The notes beneath the pieces were generated by a model. That model saw only the letters and a program-made list of their open reading frames with translations, was not told where the DNA came from and ran no database searches. The position numbers were made by a program, and so were the translations under genes. A DNA stretch of 64,000 bases, from NCBI GenBank assembly GCA_938083135.1, contig CALLKY010000005.1, forward strand, positions 1 through 64,000, given 5' to 3'. Source of the stretch: an uncultured Alphaproteobacteria bacterium (GTDB lineage: Bacteria > Pseudomonadota > Alphaproteobacteria > Bin95). Below, piece by piece: positions 44,908-54,194 of this stretch (positions are counted from its first letter, which is position 1; every line of letters begins with the position of its first letter).

Positions 44908-45858
44908 TTAGCCTGCGGCTTTGCGTTTAGCCAATTCTTCCGTCAATTCTGGGATGATCTTGAACAGATCGCCCACGAGGCCATAGTCGGCCACCTGGAA
45001 GATCGGCGCTTCTTCATCCTTATTGATAGCGACGATGACTTTGGAGTCTTTCATACCGGCGAGATGCTGGATCGCGCCGGAAATGCCAACCGCGATATAC
45101 AGCTCAGGGGCAACGACCTTACCGGTCTGGCCAACCTGATAATCGTTCGGCACAAAGCCCGCATCAACGGCGGCCCGGCTGGCACCGACAGCAGCGCCAA
45201 GTTGATCAGCCAAGGCTTCCAGAATGGCGAAGTTTTCGCCGGAACCCATGCCACGACCACCGGATACGATGACGCCAGCCTGGGTCAGTTCCGGGCGTTC
45301 GCTTTCGGTCAGCTCACGGCCAATGAAGCTGGACAGGCCTGCATCGCCTGCAGACGCCACATCTTCAACGCTTGCAGATCCGCCGTCTTGTGCGGCAGCT
45401 TCAAACGCCGTCGCGCGAACGGTAATGGCTTTGACACTGTCGTTCGATTTGACCGTCGCCATGGCGTTGCCGGCGTAGATCGGGCGAACGAATGTGTCTG
45501 CGGATTTAACTTCCGTGATTTCGGAAAGCTGCTGCACATCCAGCAGTGCTGCAATCCGTGGCATCACGTTCTTACCGAAGGACGTGGCACCAACGACCAA
45601 GTGGCCGTAGCTCGATGCCATGCCGGTCACCAGATTGGCGACATTTTCAGCAAGGCCGTTGGCATAAGCTGCGTCATCAGCTTTCAGCACTTTGGCGACA
45701 CCGGCGATTTTGGCACCAGCGTCTGCAGCAGCACCGCAATCTTGGCCAGCGACCAACAGATGCACGTCGCTGTCGATTTCAGCGGCGGCGGTGACGGCGT
45801 TCCGGGTTTGCGGGACGATGCCGTTTTCGTCCAACTCGGCGAGTACGAGGACGCTCAT
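44908..45858 (-). CDS. etfA: Electron transfer flavoprotein alpha subunit
   Basis: This 316-residue FAD-binding subunit takes electrons from acyl-CoA dehydrogenases and passes them to ETF-ubiquinone oxidoreductase. '[35 protein letters not shown]', '[47 protein letters not shown]' and '[14 protein letters not shown]' are the standard FAD-domain blocks. The start overlaps the etfB stop (shared base, TGATG). Confidence 0.96.
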   Translation of the reverse strand: MSVLVLAELDENGIVPQTRNAVTAAAEIDSDVHLLVAGQDCGAAADAGAKIAGVAKVLKADDAAYANGLAENVANLVTGMASSYGHLVVGATSFGKNVMPRIAALLDVQQLSEITEVKSADTFVRPIYAGNAMATVKSNDSVKAITVRATAFEAAAQDGGSASVEDVASAGDAGLSSFIGRELTESERPELTQAGVIVSGGRGMGSGENFAILEALADQLGAAVGASRAAVDAGFVPNDYQVGQTGKVVAPELYIAVGISGAIQHLAGMKDSKVIVAINKDEEAPIFQVADYGLVGDLFKIIPELTEELAKRKAAG

Positions 45859-46607
45859 CAGATCACCTTCGCTTCGTTCATCAGCTTGTTCACAAGCTCG
45901 TTCACATCTTCGACCTTCGCACCGCCTTCGCGCTTCGGCGGCTCAGCCACAGAAATGGTTTCAAGGCGCGGTGCTTCGTCTACGCCCAAATCTGCCGGGG
46001 AAGATTCATCAATCGGCTTTTTCTTCGCCTTCATGATGTTCGGCAGGGATGCATAGCGCGGCTCGTTCAAGCGGAGATCAACCGTGACAACCGCTGGCAG
46101 GGAGACCTTAATGGTCTCAAGGCCGCCATCGACTTCGCGGGTGACGTCTGCGCTGTCGCCGTCGATTTTGATTTCGGATGCGAACGTCGCCTGTGCCCAG
46201 CCCATCAGCGCGGCGGTCATTTGGCCGGTCTGGTTGCTGTCATCGTCGATCGCCTGTTTGCCGACGATCACGAGCTTCGGCTCTTCCTTTTCGATCAGCG
46301 CCTTCAGGCACTTCGCGACGGCGAGCGGCTCAAGATTGGCGTCCGTCTTGACCAGGATGCCCCGGTCAGCGCCCATAGCAAGCGCGGTGCGGATGGTTTC
46401 CTGCGCCTGCTGCGGACCGATGGAAACGGCGATGACTTCATCAGCCACACCAGCTTCCTTCATGCGAACCGCTTCTTCGATGGAAATCTCATCGAACGGG
46501 TTCATGGACATCTTTACGTTCTGCGTTTCGACACCGCTGCCATCCGGTTTCACTCGGACTTTGACGTTATAGTCGATGACGCGTTTGACGGGCACCAGCA
46601 CTTTCAT
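45858..46607 (-). CDS. etfB: Electron transfer flavoprotein beta subunit
   Basis: This 249-residue AMP-binding subunit starts '[19 protein letters not shown]' and has '[19 protein letters not shown]' and '[22 protein letters not shown]', the ETF-beta signature. I use the ATG at 46607 with GGAAGG about a dozen bases upstream; a GTG at 46628 would add seven residues. It should form the heterodimer with EtfA and serve the acyl-CoA dehydrogenases, including the one at 49521. Confidence 0.96.
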   Translation of the reverse strand: MKVLVPVKRVIDYNVKVRVKPDGSGVETQNVKMSMNPFDEISIEEAVRMKEAGVADEVIAVSIGPQQAQETIRTALAMGADRGILVKTDANLEPLAVAKCLKALIEKEEPKLVIVGKQAIDDDSNQTGQMTAALMGWAQATFASEIKIDGDSADVTREVDGGLETIKVSLPAVVTVDLRLNEPRYASLPNIMKAKKKPIDESSPADLGVDEAPRLETISVAEPPKREGGAKVEDVNELVNKLMNEAKVI

Positions 46608-46733
46608 GGGGGAGCGGTCGCCTTCCACGGAATTGAGTTTGCGTTAGCGCACAGCCAGAATGCTGCACACGCGAACATCTGTCTTAAGAATGCGTGATAA
46701 GTGAGTCAAGCGGCTGCCACCTCAAATGGCGGA

Positions 46734-48506
46734 TTAGCCGCGCCCTGGAACTGATTTCCGCCAAGGTTGGACGCGATCCCGCGTGCGGGCTGTCCCAAGT
46801 CCGCGGCGGTCAGCGGCCGCGTCATAATTCCCAGTGCCATCATTGCGGCGGCTAATCAGCAGCAAATGGCTTTCCAGTTTCCGCACTCGGGACCGGTGGC
46901 CGATATCATCAAGCTGGTTGGCGAGCCGTTCAGCCGGGGTGCGCTCTTCCAGTTCCGTCAACCGGGTGGCACTGGCAACATTCGGGGCGCCGAGGGCACC
47001 TTTCGCCGTTTTGCCATAGAGCAATGTCGCGGACACAGCTTTCGTCAAATAGGCTGGCGCGTTTAACCCGCTGGACGTTGCGGCAAGAACAAGGCGGCGG
47101 TCTTGGTCCAGCGCCATAACAGGGGCTGCGAACAGGGCGGCGCGTTTGCCGGGCTCCATACTATTGGCGACCAGGTAGCCTTGACGGGCATGGGCGCCGT
47201 CAAACCCCGCATTTGCGGCATTCAGGATCACACCGCGCGCAGCGATGCCTGCGCCATATGGGTATGAAAGGGTGATTGATAATGCGACGGCGTGGCCCGC
47301 TTGATCCACCACAATGATGCTGGCCGTGGGCGGGTTCATGCGCCGATCCCTGGGCGTTGTCAGACCACGCGGTGCCTCGGACAGCCTGGAGGCTCCCGGC
47401 CGCCCAGGATTGCGGGTAGCACTGATGCGGCGGGCGCGCCGGTCGAGGCGACGGGGTTCAAGCAATGCGGGGTAGAGATCTGGGAAGAAATCCGGGTCGG
47501 TCAGAAAATGCCGGGCATCCGTGATCGCCAGCCGATGCGCTTGCGCCATTCGGTTGGTCCAATCGAAAGCGGAGGCTTCGCCTGTTGTCGTTCGGTCGAA
47601 CAATGCGGCGGCTTGGAGAACGGCTGGGGCCAGTGTTGGCGCGGGCGGCCCGCATAGCGCTGCACGGCTGAGTGCGACGCAGGCGGGTGCCGCGACCACG
47701 ACTTTCGCCTGTTCAAGGTCATCAAGGGTTACCGGCATCGGATCAACCCGGGATTCGGAGATCGCGCGGATGATCGCATTGCCCGTAACGCCGCCCGACA
47801 GCACAGTCGGGCCATCGCGCCCAATTGCCGCCAGCACGGCTGCCAGCTCGCGGTTGCGAATGATCGTGCCAGCGGGTTGCGGCGTGCCGGTATTGTCCAG
47901 AAATATTTCCTGCGCGCCGCCACGTTTCACCAGATATACCCGTTTCAGCGCTTTGGCTGCGAATTCAGACAAGGGCACGCCGACGCGCGCCAACTGTTCC
48001 GCGCGCTCCGCCAGCTTTGACCAGGGAAGCAATCCACCGTCTGCGTGCAGTCGTTCCAGCATGGATAACAAGCTAGGTGCACCAAAGGATCGGCCACCAA
48101 TAAGCGCTTGCGGTGGCTTCTCACCCCGGGGTTTCAGCCATTGGGGATCGACTGCTGCTGGTGCCCGCTCCCGTGCCACATAGGCCACGACCTGGCGCGC
48201 TTCCCCGTCATAGCGCATTGCAGCCCCACCCCCAGCCAAGCTGGCGGCATGGGGCATGGTGACAGATAGGGTGAGCGCCCCGGCGATGGCGGCATCCACT
48301 GCTGTTCCGCCTGCTTCCAGAACGGCCCATGCAGCGTCCGTTGCGGCCTGATCATCGCTGGCGACGGCAGCGCCGGCTGCGGGATCACCCTCTACGCGCA
48401 CCGGCGGCTGGGCGGCGAAGCTTTGCGCTGTCGGCGCAAGTGATAGTGCCAGCAAGGCGGCACCTGCGATCAATCCTGTTATGCGTCCGCTCATATCCGT
48501 TCGCAT
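46734..48506 (-). CDS. Divergent gamma-glutamyltransferase family protein (secreted Ntn-hydrolase)
   Basis: This 590-residue protein has a signal peptide (about 1-32) and the gamma-glutamyltransferase fold. The self-cleavage and nucleophile threonine fits Thr394 in 'NPPTASIIVVDQAGHAV', and Arg112 ('ARERAPAAVD') matches the substrate-carboxylate arginine. However, the serine pair that binds the substrate (PLSSM in E. coli) is replaced by 'AALFAAP' (Leu458, Phe459), the glycine pair by 'SSG', and the TTH after the cleavage site by TAS. So it may process itself but act on a different gamma-glutamyl or acyl substrate. It lies upstream of etfBA on the same strand and divergent from panC. Confidence 0.78.
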   Translation of the reverse strand: MRTDMSGRITGLIAGAALLALSLAPTAQSFAAQPPVRVEGDPAAGAAVASDDQAATDAAWAVLEAGGTAVDAAIAGALTLSVTMPHAASLAGGGAAMRYDGEARQVVAYVARERAPAAVDPQWLKPRGEKPPQALIGGRSFGAPSLLSMLERLHADGGLLPWSKLAERAEQLARVGVPLSEFAAKALKRVYLVKRGGAQEIFLDNTGTPQPAGTIIRNRELAAVLAAIGRDGPTVLSGGVTGNAIIRAISESRVDPMPVTLDDLEQAKVVVAAPACVALSRAALCGPPAPTLAPAVLQAAALFDRTTTGEASAFDWTNRMAQAHRLAITDARHFLTDPDFFPDLYPALLEPRRLDRRARRISATRNPGRPGASRLSEAPRGLTTPRDRRMNPPTASIIVVDQAGHAVALSITLSYPYGAGIAARGVILNAANAGFDGAHARQGYLVANSMEPGKRAALFAAPVMALDQDRRLVLAATSSGLNAPAYLTKAVSATLLYGKTAKGALGAPNVASATRLTELEERTPAERLANQLDDIGHRSRVRKLESHLLLISRRNDGTGNYDAAADRRGLGTARTRDRVQPWRKSVPGRG

Positions 48507-48614
48507 CGCTTTCGTTCGCTTATCCCGTATTGCGCCCGTATCGACCTAGCGCATCCGGTCGTTAGAATGCGCGCCAATCGGTTAACGGGTCCCTTTAATT
48601 CCTGGGTAAAGGCT

Positions 48615-49490
48615 ATGACGGAAAAATCTCAAGAAGCCGTTGAAATCTGCCGAACTGTCGCGGATTTGCGCGCCCGCGTCGCTGCGTGGCGTCGCGATGG
48701 CCTGACGGTTGGTCTGATCCCAACGATGGGCGCATTGCATGCGGGCCATATCAGTTTGGTCGATGCAGCACTTGCCCAGTACGACAGGGCGGTTGCGACG
48801 CTGTTTGTGAACCCGCGCCAGTTTGACCGCCCGGACGATCTCGCAGCCTATCCAAGGACGGAAGAGGACGACGCCCAAAAGCTTGGCGCCGCCGGGGCAC
48901 ATCTGCTGTATGCGCCGAATGCACATGAGATGTATCCGGATGGCTACGCGACCAATGTGTCTGTATCCGGCGTCAGCGCTGGGCTTTGTGGCGGGGACCG
49001 GCCAGGGCACTTTGATGGCGTTGCCACGGTCTGCTCCAAGCTTTTTCTGCAATCGGGCGCGGACGGCGCGTTCTTTGGCGAGAAAGACTATCAACAGCTT
49101 CAGGTGGTGCAGCGGTTTGTCAGTGATCTGAACATCCCGATTCTGATCCATCCCTGCGCGACAATCCGTGAAGATGATGGACTAGCACTTTCGTCCCGCA
49201 ATAAACGATTAACGGCAGTGCAGCGCGCCATCGCCCCCCGGCTGTATGAGGTTATGCAGGGTGCCGCGCAGGCGTTTGGGGCGGGCGGTGACGCAGCACC
49301 TGTGTTGAAAGCTGCTGTGGAGGCAATCAACGCAGCCGGGTTTGATAGCGTTGACTATCTTGAGTTCAGAGACGCAGTCAGCCTGACGCCGCTTGAAAAA
49401 GCAGGTGGCGTCTCTGGCGGGCAAGCAGCGCGGCTTTTCGCCGCCGCATGGCTTGGCGATGTGCGCCTGATCGATAATATCCCTGTATAA
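48615..49490 (+). CDS. panC: Pantoate-beta-alanine ligase
   Basis: This roughly 291-residue enzyme joins pantoate and beta-alanine with ATP. It has the HIGH-like 'PTMGALHAGHISLV', 'FVNPRQFD', 'GDRPGHFDGVATVCSKLF', 'FGEKDYQQLQVVQRF' and the KMSKS-equivalent 'LALSSRNKRL'. I use the ATG at 48615; an upstream start at 48567 adds 16 unsupported residues. It stands apart from the ketopantoate-reductase-like gene at 1947. Confidence 0.94.
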   Translation: MTEKSQEAVEICRTVADLRARVAAWRRDGLTVGLIPTMGALHAGHISLVDAALAQYDRAVATLFVNPRQFDRPDDLAAYPRTEEDDAQKLGAAGAHLLYAPNAHEMYPDGYATNVSVSGVSAGLCGGDRPGHFDGVATVCSKLFLQSGADGAFFGEKDYQQLQVVQRFVSDLNIPILIHPCATIREDDGLALSSRNKRLTAVQRAIAPRLYEVMQGAAQAFGAGGDAAPVLKAAVEAINAAGFDSVDYLEFRDAVSLTPLEKAGGVSGGQAARLFAAAWLGDVRLIDNIPV

Positions 49491-49520
49491 TAACCGCATT
49501 CTTTTTTCAGGAGCTTTCCT

Positions 49521-50729
49521 ATGTCCGCATTCCTCGCCCCCGAACAGGCCGCCCTTAAAGCCAAAGCCCGCGAAGTCGCGCAAGACACTGTCCGTGCGCG
49601 CGCCGCTGAAGTTGATCGGACGGAGGAATATCCTTGGGATCACCTTGAGACCTTCAAGGATGCGGGCTTCCTTGGCATGACCATCCCCGAAGCTTATGGC
49701 GGCCAAAGCAAGACATGGCTTGACGCTGTGGTGGTGATTGAGGAAATGGCGAAATGCTGCTCCATCGCGGGGCGCATCGCCGTTGAAACCAATATGGGTG
49801 CGGTTTCCGCGATCATGGCCTATGGCTCCGAGGAGCAAAAGAAAATGGCCGCCGATATGGTGCTGGCTGGCGACAAGCCCGCTATCTGCATTACCGAGCC
49901 GGAGGCTGGGTCTGACGCAAGCGGGATGACCACGCGGGCCGATAAGCGCGGCAATCAGTATGTTTTGAACGGCAAAAAACACTGGATCACTGGCGGTGGC
50001 GTATCCCGCCTACACCTGATCTTCGCCAAAGTGTTTGATGAGCAAGGCAATTTCGAAGGTGTCGGCGGATTCCTGGCGATCCGGGATGAGACTGAAGGCC
50101 TGGAGATCGTGAAGCGCGAACCGACCATGGGCCTGCGCGGCATTCCAGAAGCCGAAATCGAATTCAACGATATGCAGCTGCCGCCATCCGCGCTGGTTAT
50201 GCCGCCGCGCGGCCTCAAGAAAGGTTTCGCCGACTTGATGACCGCCTATAACTCCCAGCGTGTTGGCGCAGGTACGGTCGCACTTGGCATCATGGAAGGT
50301 GCTTATGAGTTGGCGAAAGATTGGACCGAAGAGCGCGAACAGTTTGGTCGCCCCATCAACGAATTCCAGGGCGTGCAGTGGAATTTGGCCGACATGTCGA
50401 TCCGCATCGCCGCTGCCCAGGCGCTCATTTATAAGGCCGCGGAGAGCGGGCGTGACGGATTCCCGGATATGGTGATGGCGGCCCAGGCCAAAATTTACAC
50501 ATCCGAAAACGCCATCCAGGTCGTGAATGAGGCGCTGCAGCTATTCGGTGCGCGCGGATATTCCCGCAACCTGCCGCTCGAACGCATGGCGCGGGACGTG
50601 CGGATGTTCACGATTGGCGGCGGCACGGCGGAAGTGCTGCGGAATGTCGTGGCGTCTGGCCTGCTGCAGAAAAAGCTCCCGCAAACCCGCGACGGCTATT
50701 CGAAACTGGCGGCGAGGGCGGCGGAATAA
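49521..50729 (+). CDS. Acyl-CoA dehydrogenase with atypical catalytic positions
   Basis: This 402-residue FAD enzyme has the three acyl-CoA dehydrogenase domains: 'CITEPEAGSDASGMTTRA' (flavin and substrate loop), 'GKKHWITGGG' and the C-terminal 'ALQLFGARGYSRNLPLERMARDVRMFTIGGGTAEV'. The usual base glutamate of IYEGTSE is glycine here (Gly367), and the alternative position used by isovaleryl-CoA dehydrogenase reads Gln246 ('YNSQRVGAG'). So the base, or the reaction, may differ. It lies 30 bases after panC with its own AGGAG site. Confidence 0.86.
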   Translation: MSAFLAPEQAALKAKAREVAQDTVRARAAEVDRTEEYPWDHLETFKDAGFLGMTIPEAYGGQSKTWLDAVVVIEEMAKCCSIAGRIAVETNMGAVSAIMAYGSEEQKKMAADMVLAGDKPAICITEPEAGSDASGMTTRADKRGNQYVLNGKKHWITGGGVSRLHLIFAKVFDEQGNFEGVGGFLAIRDETEGLEIVKREPTMGLRGIPEAEIEFNDMQLPPSALVMPPRGLKKGFADLMTAYNSQRVGAGTVALGIMEGAYELAKDWTEEREQFGRPINEFQGVQWNLADMSIRIAAAQALIYKAAESGRDGFPDMVMAAQAKIYTSENAIQVVNEALQLFGARGYSRNLPLERMARDVRMFTIGGGTAEVLRNVVASGLLQKKLPQTRDGYSKLAARAAE

Positions 50730-50735
50730 GCGCCC

Positions 50736-51665
50736 TCAGATAGGGCGGAGATCGTAGCCGAGGCGGGGGAAGTGCACTGTCACGGCACCTACGAGGGCGT
50801 CCGTTCGGTGCACAGCAAATTCTTCTGGCGTGATGAGCACAAGTTCGCCTTCAACCGGGTCGCGGGCATAGTCGTCGGCGCGGATACGGACGTTTGACCC
50901 CAATGGCGGGTCTTCATCGAACGGTGTTGAAAGTCTGGGCGCTTCTGGGTCTGCGGCGGCAGCGATGTTTAGCGCTTCCTGCGGCTCCATTCGCTGTGCG
51001 TCGCCATGGCCGAAAGCCCGAACGCGCTGCATCCAGGCTTGGATATTTTGGTGCGGTGCCAGTTCGTGGGCCAGGCGATCACTCCGCGCAGTGATGAACC
51101 AAAGTGCATGATAAACGGCGAAATCGGCAATTGTTACGGCACCTCCGGCGATCCATTCGCGTCCGTCGCTTAGCAGGCTCTCAATCCATGTGAGTTGCGT
51201 GCGGACCATCGGCGCATTCCGCCGGGCGGCGCGTTTCACCGTCTCTGTGCTGGGAATGGGCAGGCCACGCATGCGGGACCTGTCGGCTTGAAGGCTCTCT
51301 GGAAGCAGGTCCATATTGCTGCCGGAAACATACAGCGCCATAGGTCGGAACAACTGGTTCTCTGCCCAAAAAGCGATCATGCGAGCTTCTGCCGAAAGCG
51401 CTGGCGGGAAGATTGCGGGTGTCGGAACACGGCGTTCTAGCTCAAGCAAGATAAGCCGCGTATCGCAATAGATATCGGCACCGATCTGCAAGACGGGTGT
51501 CCGCCTGTATCCACCAGTCAGTGGTGTCAGGTCTGGTTTTGGCGCTACGGGCGGGATTGTTACGGACCGCCAGGACAGGCCCTTATATCCAAGTGCAAGC
51601 CGTGCTTTTTCTGCGTAATTGGAAAAGTCATAATTGTGCAGAATAAGCTCTGGCGGGTACATCAC
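50736..51665 (-). CDS. Glutathione S-transferase family protein
   Basis: This 309-residue protein has an N-terminal thioredoxin-like domain ('LILHNYDFSNYAEKARLALGYKGL', then 'RRTPVLQIGADIYCDTRLILLELER' with a cis-Pro loop) and a helical C-terminal domain ('WIAGGAVTIADFAVYHALWF'). The extra 70 or so C-terminal residues ('NVRIRADDYARDPVEGELVLITPEEFAVHR') are longer than in a plain GST. Its start overlaps the photolyase stop by four bases. Confidence 0.85.
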   Translation of the reverse strand: MMYPPELILHNYDFSNYAEKARLALGYKGLSWRSVTIPPVAPKPDLTPLTGGYRRTPVLQIGADIYCDTRLILLELERRVPTPAIFPPALSAEARMIAFWAENQLFRPMALYVSGSNMDLLPESLQADRSRMRGLPIPSTETVKRAARRNAPMVRTQLTWIESLLSDGREWIAGGAVTIADFAVYHALWFITARSDRLAHELAPHQNIQAWMQRVRAFGHGDAQRMEPQEALNIAAAADPEAPRLSTPFDEDPPLGSNVRIRADDYARDPVEGELVLITPEEFAVHRTDALVGAVTVHFPRLGYDLRPI

Positions 51666-53122
51666 TTGATCTCTTTATAGGCGGCTAAGGCGCGTTCTCG
51701 GGCTGCTTTGTGGTCAACAATCGGCTTCGGGTAAGTCTCACCAAGCTTGACGCCAGCTTTTTCCAATATCAGCGCTGGGGCTTCCCAAGGTGTATTCAAA
51801 TGCTTGTCCGGTAGGCCTGCAAGTTCTGGCACCCATTGGCGGACATATTGGCCGTCTGGATCAAACTTCGTGCCCTGGGTCATGGGGTTGAAGATGCGGA
51901 AATAGGGCGCGGCATCCGCGCCAGACCCCGCCACCCATTGCCAGTTGGCGGGATTGCTGGCGGGGTCGGCATCCACCAGCGTATCCCAGAACCATTGCTC
52001 ACCGCGTCGCCAGTCGATGAGCAGATGCTTGGTCAAGAATGACGCCGTAACCATGCGGATGCGGTTGTGCATATAGCCGGTATGCCAAAGCTCACGCATG
52101 CCAGCGTCAACGATCGGATAGCCTGTCTGGCCTTTGGTCCAAGCCTTAAACGCAGCGTCATCATCGGCCCAAGGGAAGGTATCGAACTTCGGTTGGTGGT
52201 TCTTGGTCGTGATGTCATCGCCGAAGAACAGCAGATTATGGGAGAAGTCGCGCCAATACAGCTCGCGCTCGAAGGTTTCGAAGTCCGCATCAAGTGCGCC
52301 ACCGGCTTGTTCCGCCGCAGTCAATGCCGCCTGTCGGGCTTGGCGGGGGCTGATCTCGCCAGTCGCCAAATAGGGTGAAAGGCCAGAAACATGAGGGGCG
52401 GCGGGCAGGTTGCGACCGTCTTTGTAGCCTTTAAAGCCATCCTCCAGGAACCCGTGCATGCGCGCCTTCGCCGCTGCTTCGCCCCCTGGCCATCTGGCAT
52501 TTAGACCCTCCGTCCAGTCTGGTTCCGTCCACGCGGGCGAGGCTGGGGTCAGCCCCCAGCTCTCAAGATCATCGCCAAGATCGGGGGGCGTATCCCATGG
52601 GTGTGCGGCATCGGGCGCGGGGCGGGGGCGGAGGTCTGAATGGCGGGCGCGGGCGGCGCGACAGAAAGGGGTGAAGACCTTGAATGATCCGCCAGCGCCG
52701 GTTTTCACTGTCCATGGTTCGGCTAGAAGTTTGCTGTTGAAGCTTTCAACTGTCGTCCCGAGGGATTTCAGGCGGGCCATGATGGCTTTGTCCTGCGCCA
52801 CCGCATCGGGTGCATACCGGCGCGACCAGAAAACTGCGTCTACCTGAAGCGTCTGAATGAGGCTTTCGAGCGTTTCTGCAGCGTCCCCTTGCTGCAAAAC
52901 AAGGGGGATATTCAGTGTTGCTAGCGCGGCCCGCAGATTGTTCAGCGCGCCATGGAGTTTCCAGCGGAACGCGCCGCCAGGGGAACGTACGCCGCCCATC
53001 GTATCGAGGACGTATAGAGCGATGACTGGCAGACCCGGTGCGATGGCCGCTGCCAGCGCTGGCTGGTCGCCAATGCGTAGGTCCTCTCGGAACCAAATGA
53101 GTGCCCTGGCGTTATGATCCAT
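51662..53122 (-). CDS. phrB: Deoxyribodipyrimidine photolyase
   Basis: This 486-residue light-dependent repair enzyme splits cyclobutane pyrimidine dimers. The N-terminal antenna domain begins 'ALIWFREDLRIGDQPAL'. The FAD domain has 'FERELYWRDFSHNLLF', 'DAGMRELWHTGYMHNRIRMVTASFLTKHLLIDWRRGEQWFWDTLVDADPASNPANWQWVAG' and 'YFRIFNPMTQGTKFDPDG', close to CPD class I photolyases. The start at 53122 is used; a longer frame from 53185 adds 21 basic residues. Confidence 0.93.
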   Translation of the reverse strand: MDHNARALIWFREDLRIGDQPALAAAIAPGLPVIALYVLDTMGGVRSPGGAFRWKLHGALNNLRAALATLNIPLVLQQGDAAETLESLIQTLQVDAVFWSRRYAPDAVAQDKAIMARLKSLGTTVESFNSKLLAEPWTVKTGAGGSFKVFTPFCRAARARHSDLRPRPAPDAAHPWDTPPDLGDDLESWGLTPASPAWTEPDWTEGLNARWPGGEAAAKARMHGFLEDGFKGYKDGRNLPAAPHVSGLSPYLATGEISPRQARQAALTAAEQAGGALDADFETFERELYWRDFSHNLLFFGDDITTKNHQPKFDTFPWADDDAAFKAWTKGQTGYPIVDAGMRELWHTGYMHNRIRMVTASFLTKHLLIDWRRGEQWFWDTLVDADPASNPANWQWVAGSGADAAPYFRIFNPMTQGTKFDPDGQYVRQWVPELAGLPDKHLNTPWEAPALILEKAGVKLGETYPKPIVDHKAARERALAAYKEIK

Positions 53123-53717
53123 AGTCTGCCTTGCAACTTGTCTTAATATTGCATAGGATTTAGAGCGTTTTGGCCAATTTATCAAACGTGGTGCAGGTGT
53201 TAGAGTTTGCTGTTTCTAAGTTAACGCAAAAGTAATGGGCGCTGGATGAATAAATAAATACCGATAAGTTACACGGATTATAGGCGGACAGCATTCTGAT
53301 ATTTATCTGGGATATTAAATTATCCCAGGCTCACGTGAAAAAACATCATCTGTGCATCCATTCAGCTCTTATTTGGCATTTACGGCAGTGTGCGGTGCAG
53401 CAATGCTTTGGTTCGAAGCAAAAAACTAAAAAATACAATATAATCAAATGCTTGGCGATATTTTTGGAAAGCGTAAGCCTTTAGGGTAACACTTAAACAA
53501 AAGTAATGACTCTTCTTCGTAGTAAGTCTTGCGGTTGAAAGTTCGATTATTTGCTTGACTAATGCAAGAGATTACCTTTATCAGCCGATCATGCATTAAC
53601 TTCTGGCTTAAATCGCCAGATGCAGAGGGATCAAACTGACCGGAACCGGCTCGGAGCGTATGTAGCGCTGTCGTAGGCCGCAAATCGGCGCAAACGTGCT
53701 GATTTAGGAGACTAATT
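53123..53717. other. 595-base AT-rich intergenic region with a perfect palindrome
   Basis: No convincing gene is seen, although base composition drops well below that of its neighbours. CTGGGATA and TATCCCAG form an eight-base-pair stem at 53307-53328. A TTGACT (53555-53560) with TTATCA 17 bases later could be a promoter for the XRE regulator. TCTGGC/GCCAGA near 53602-53622 is another weak hairpin. The region may hold regulatory sites for the photolyase and the regulator, a small RNA, or the remains of lost DNA. Confidence 0.5.
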
Positions 53718-54191
53718 TTGGTAGATGATGTCGAAGAAGAAAAGCCAAAACGGCGCAAGCAGCGCAAGACGCGCGGGAAACCGACATATATCGACGTTCA
53801 TGTTGGCCAGCGTGTCCGCCAGCGGCGCACCCTGCTCGGCTACAGCCAGGAACGTTTGGCTGATGCCCTTAATCTGACCTTCCAGCAGGTGCAGAAATAC
53901 GAGCGTGGCGCTAACCGCGTTGGCGCGGGCCGCTTGTATGAGCTGTCCCATGCGCTTGACGTGCCCGTGAACTACTTCTTCGAAGAGCTGCCGGACGCGC
54001 CAGAAGGTGCTGCATCCGGCCCAGCCATGCAGGAAGCAGCGCAACGGCAATATGATGCTGATCCAATGGCGCAACGCGAAACTTTGCTGCTGGTGCGTGC
54101 CTATTACGACATCAATGATCCTGCCGTGCGACGCCGCGTGCTGGACTTGATTCGTGCCATGGGCCGTTCTTCTGAAGCCGAAGACGAATAG
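53718..54191 (+). CDS. XRE-family transcriptional regulator
   Basis: This 157-residue protein has a lysine/arginine-rich N-terminus and a helix-turn-helix at about 29-85 ('VGQRVRQRRTLLGYSQERLADALNLTFQQVQKYERGANRVGAGRLYELSHAL'), then an Ala/Glu-rich region and a conserved C-terminal 'RETLLLVRAYYDINDPAVRRRVLDLIRAM'. This arrangement is that of a widespread alphaproteobacterial regulator group. It starts with TTG; TAGGAG stands seven bases upstream. The methyltransferase gene follows three bases after its stop. Confidence 0.88.
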   Translation: MVDDVEEEKPKRRKQRKTRGKPTYIDVHVGQRVRQRRTLLGYSQERLADALNLTFQQVQKYERGANRVGAGRLYELSHALDVPVNYFFEELPDAPEGAASGPAMQEAAQRQYDADPMAQRETLLLVRAYYDINDPAVRRRVLDLIRAMGRSSEAEDE

Positions 54192-54194
54192 ATC

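Noticed and set aside
53307-53328. Rho-independent terminator
   Set aside because: The perfect stem has no U-run on either strand and lies upstream of both flanking genes, so an operator is as likely.
53444-53767. Minus-strand frame of 107 residues in the AT-rich gap
   Set aside because: It has no family resemblance or ribosome-binding site and overlaps the start of the XRE gene on the other strand.
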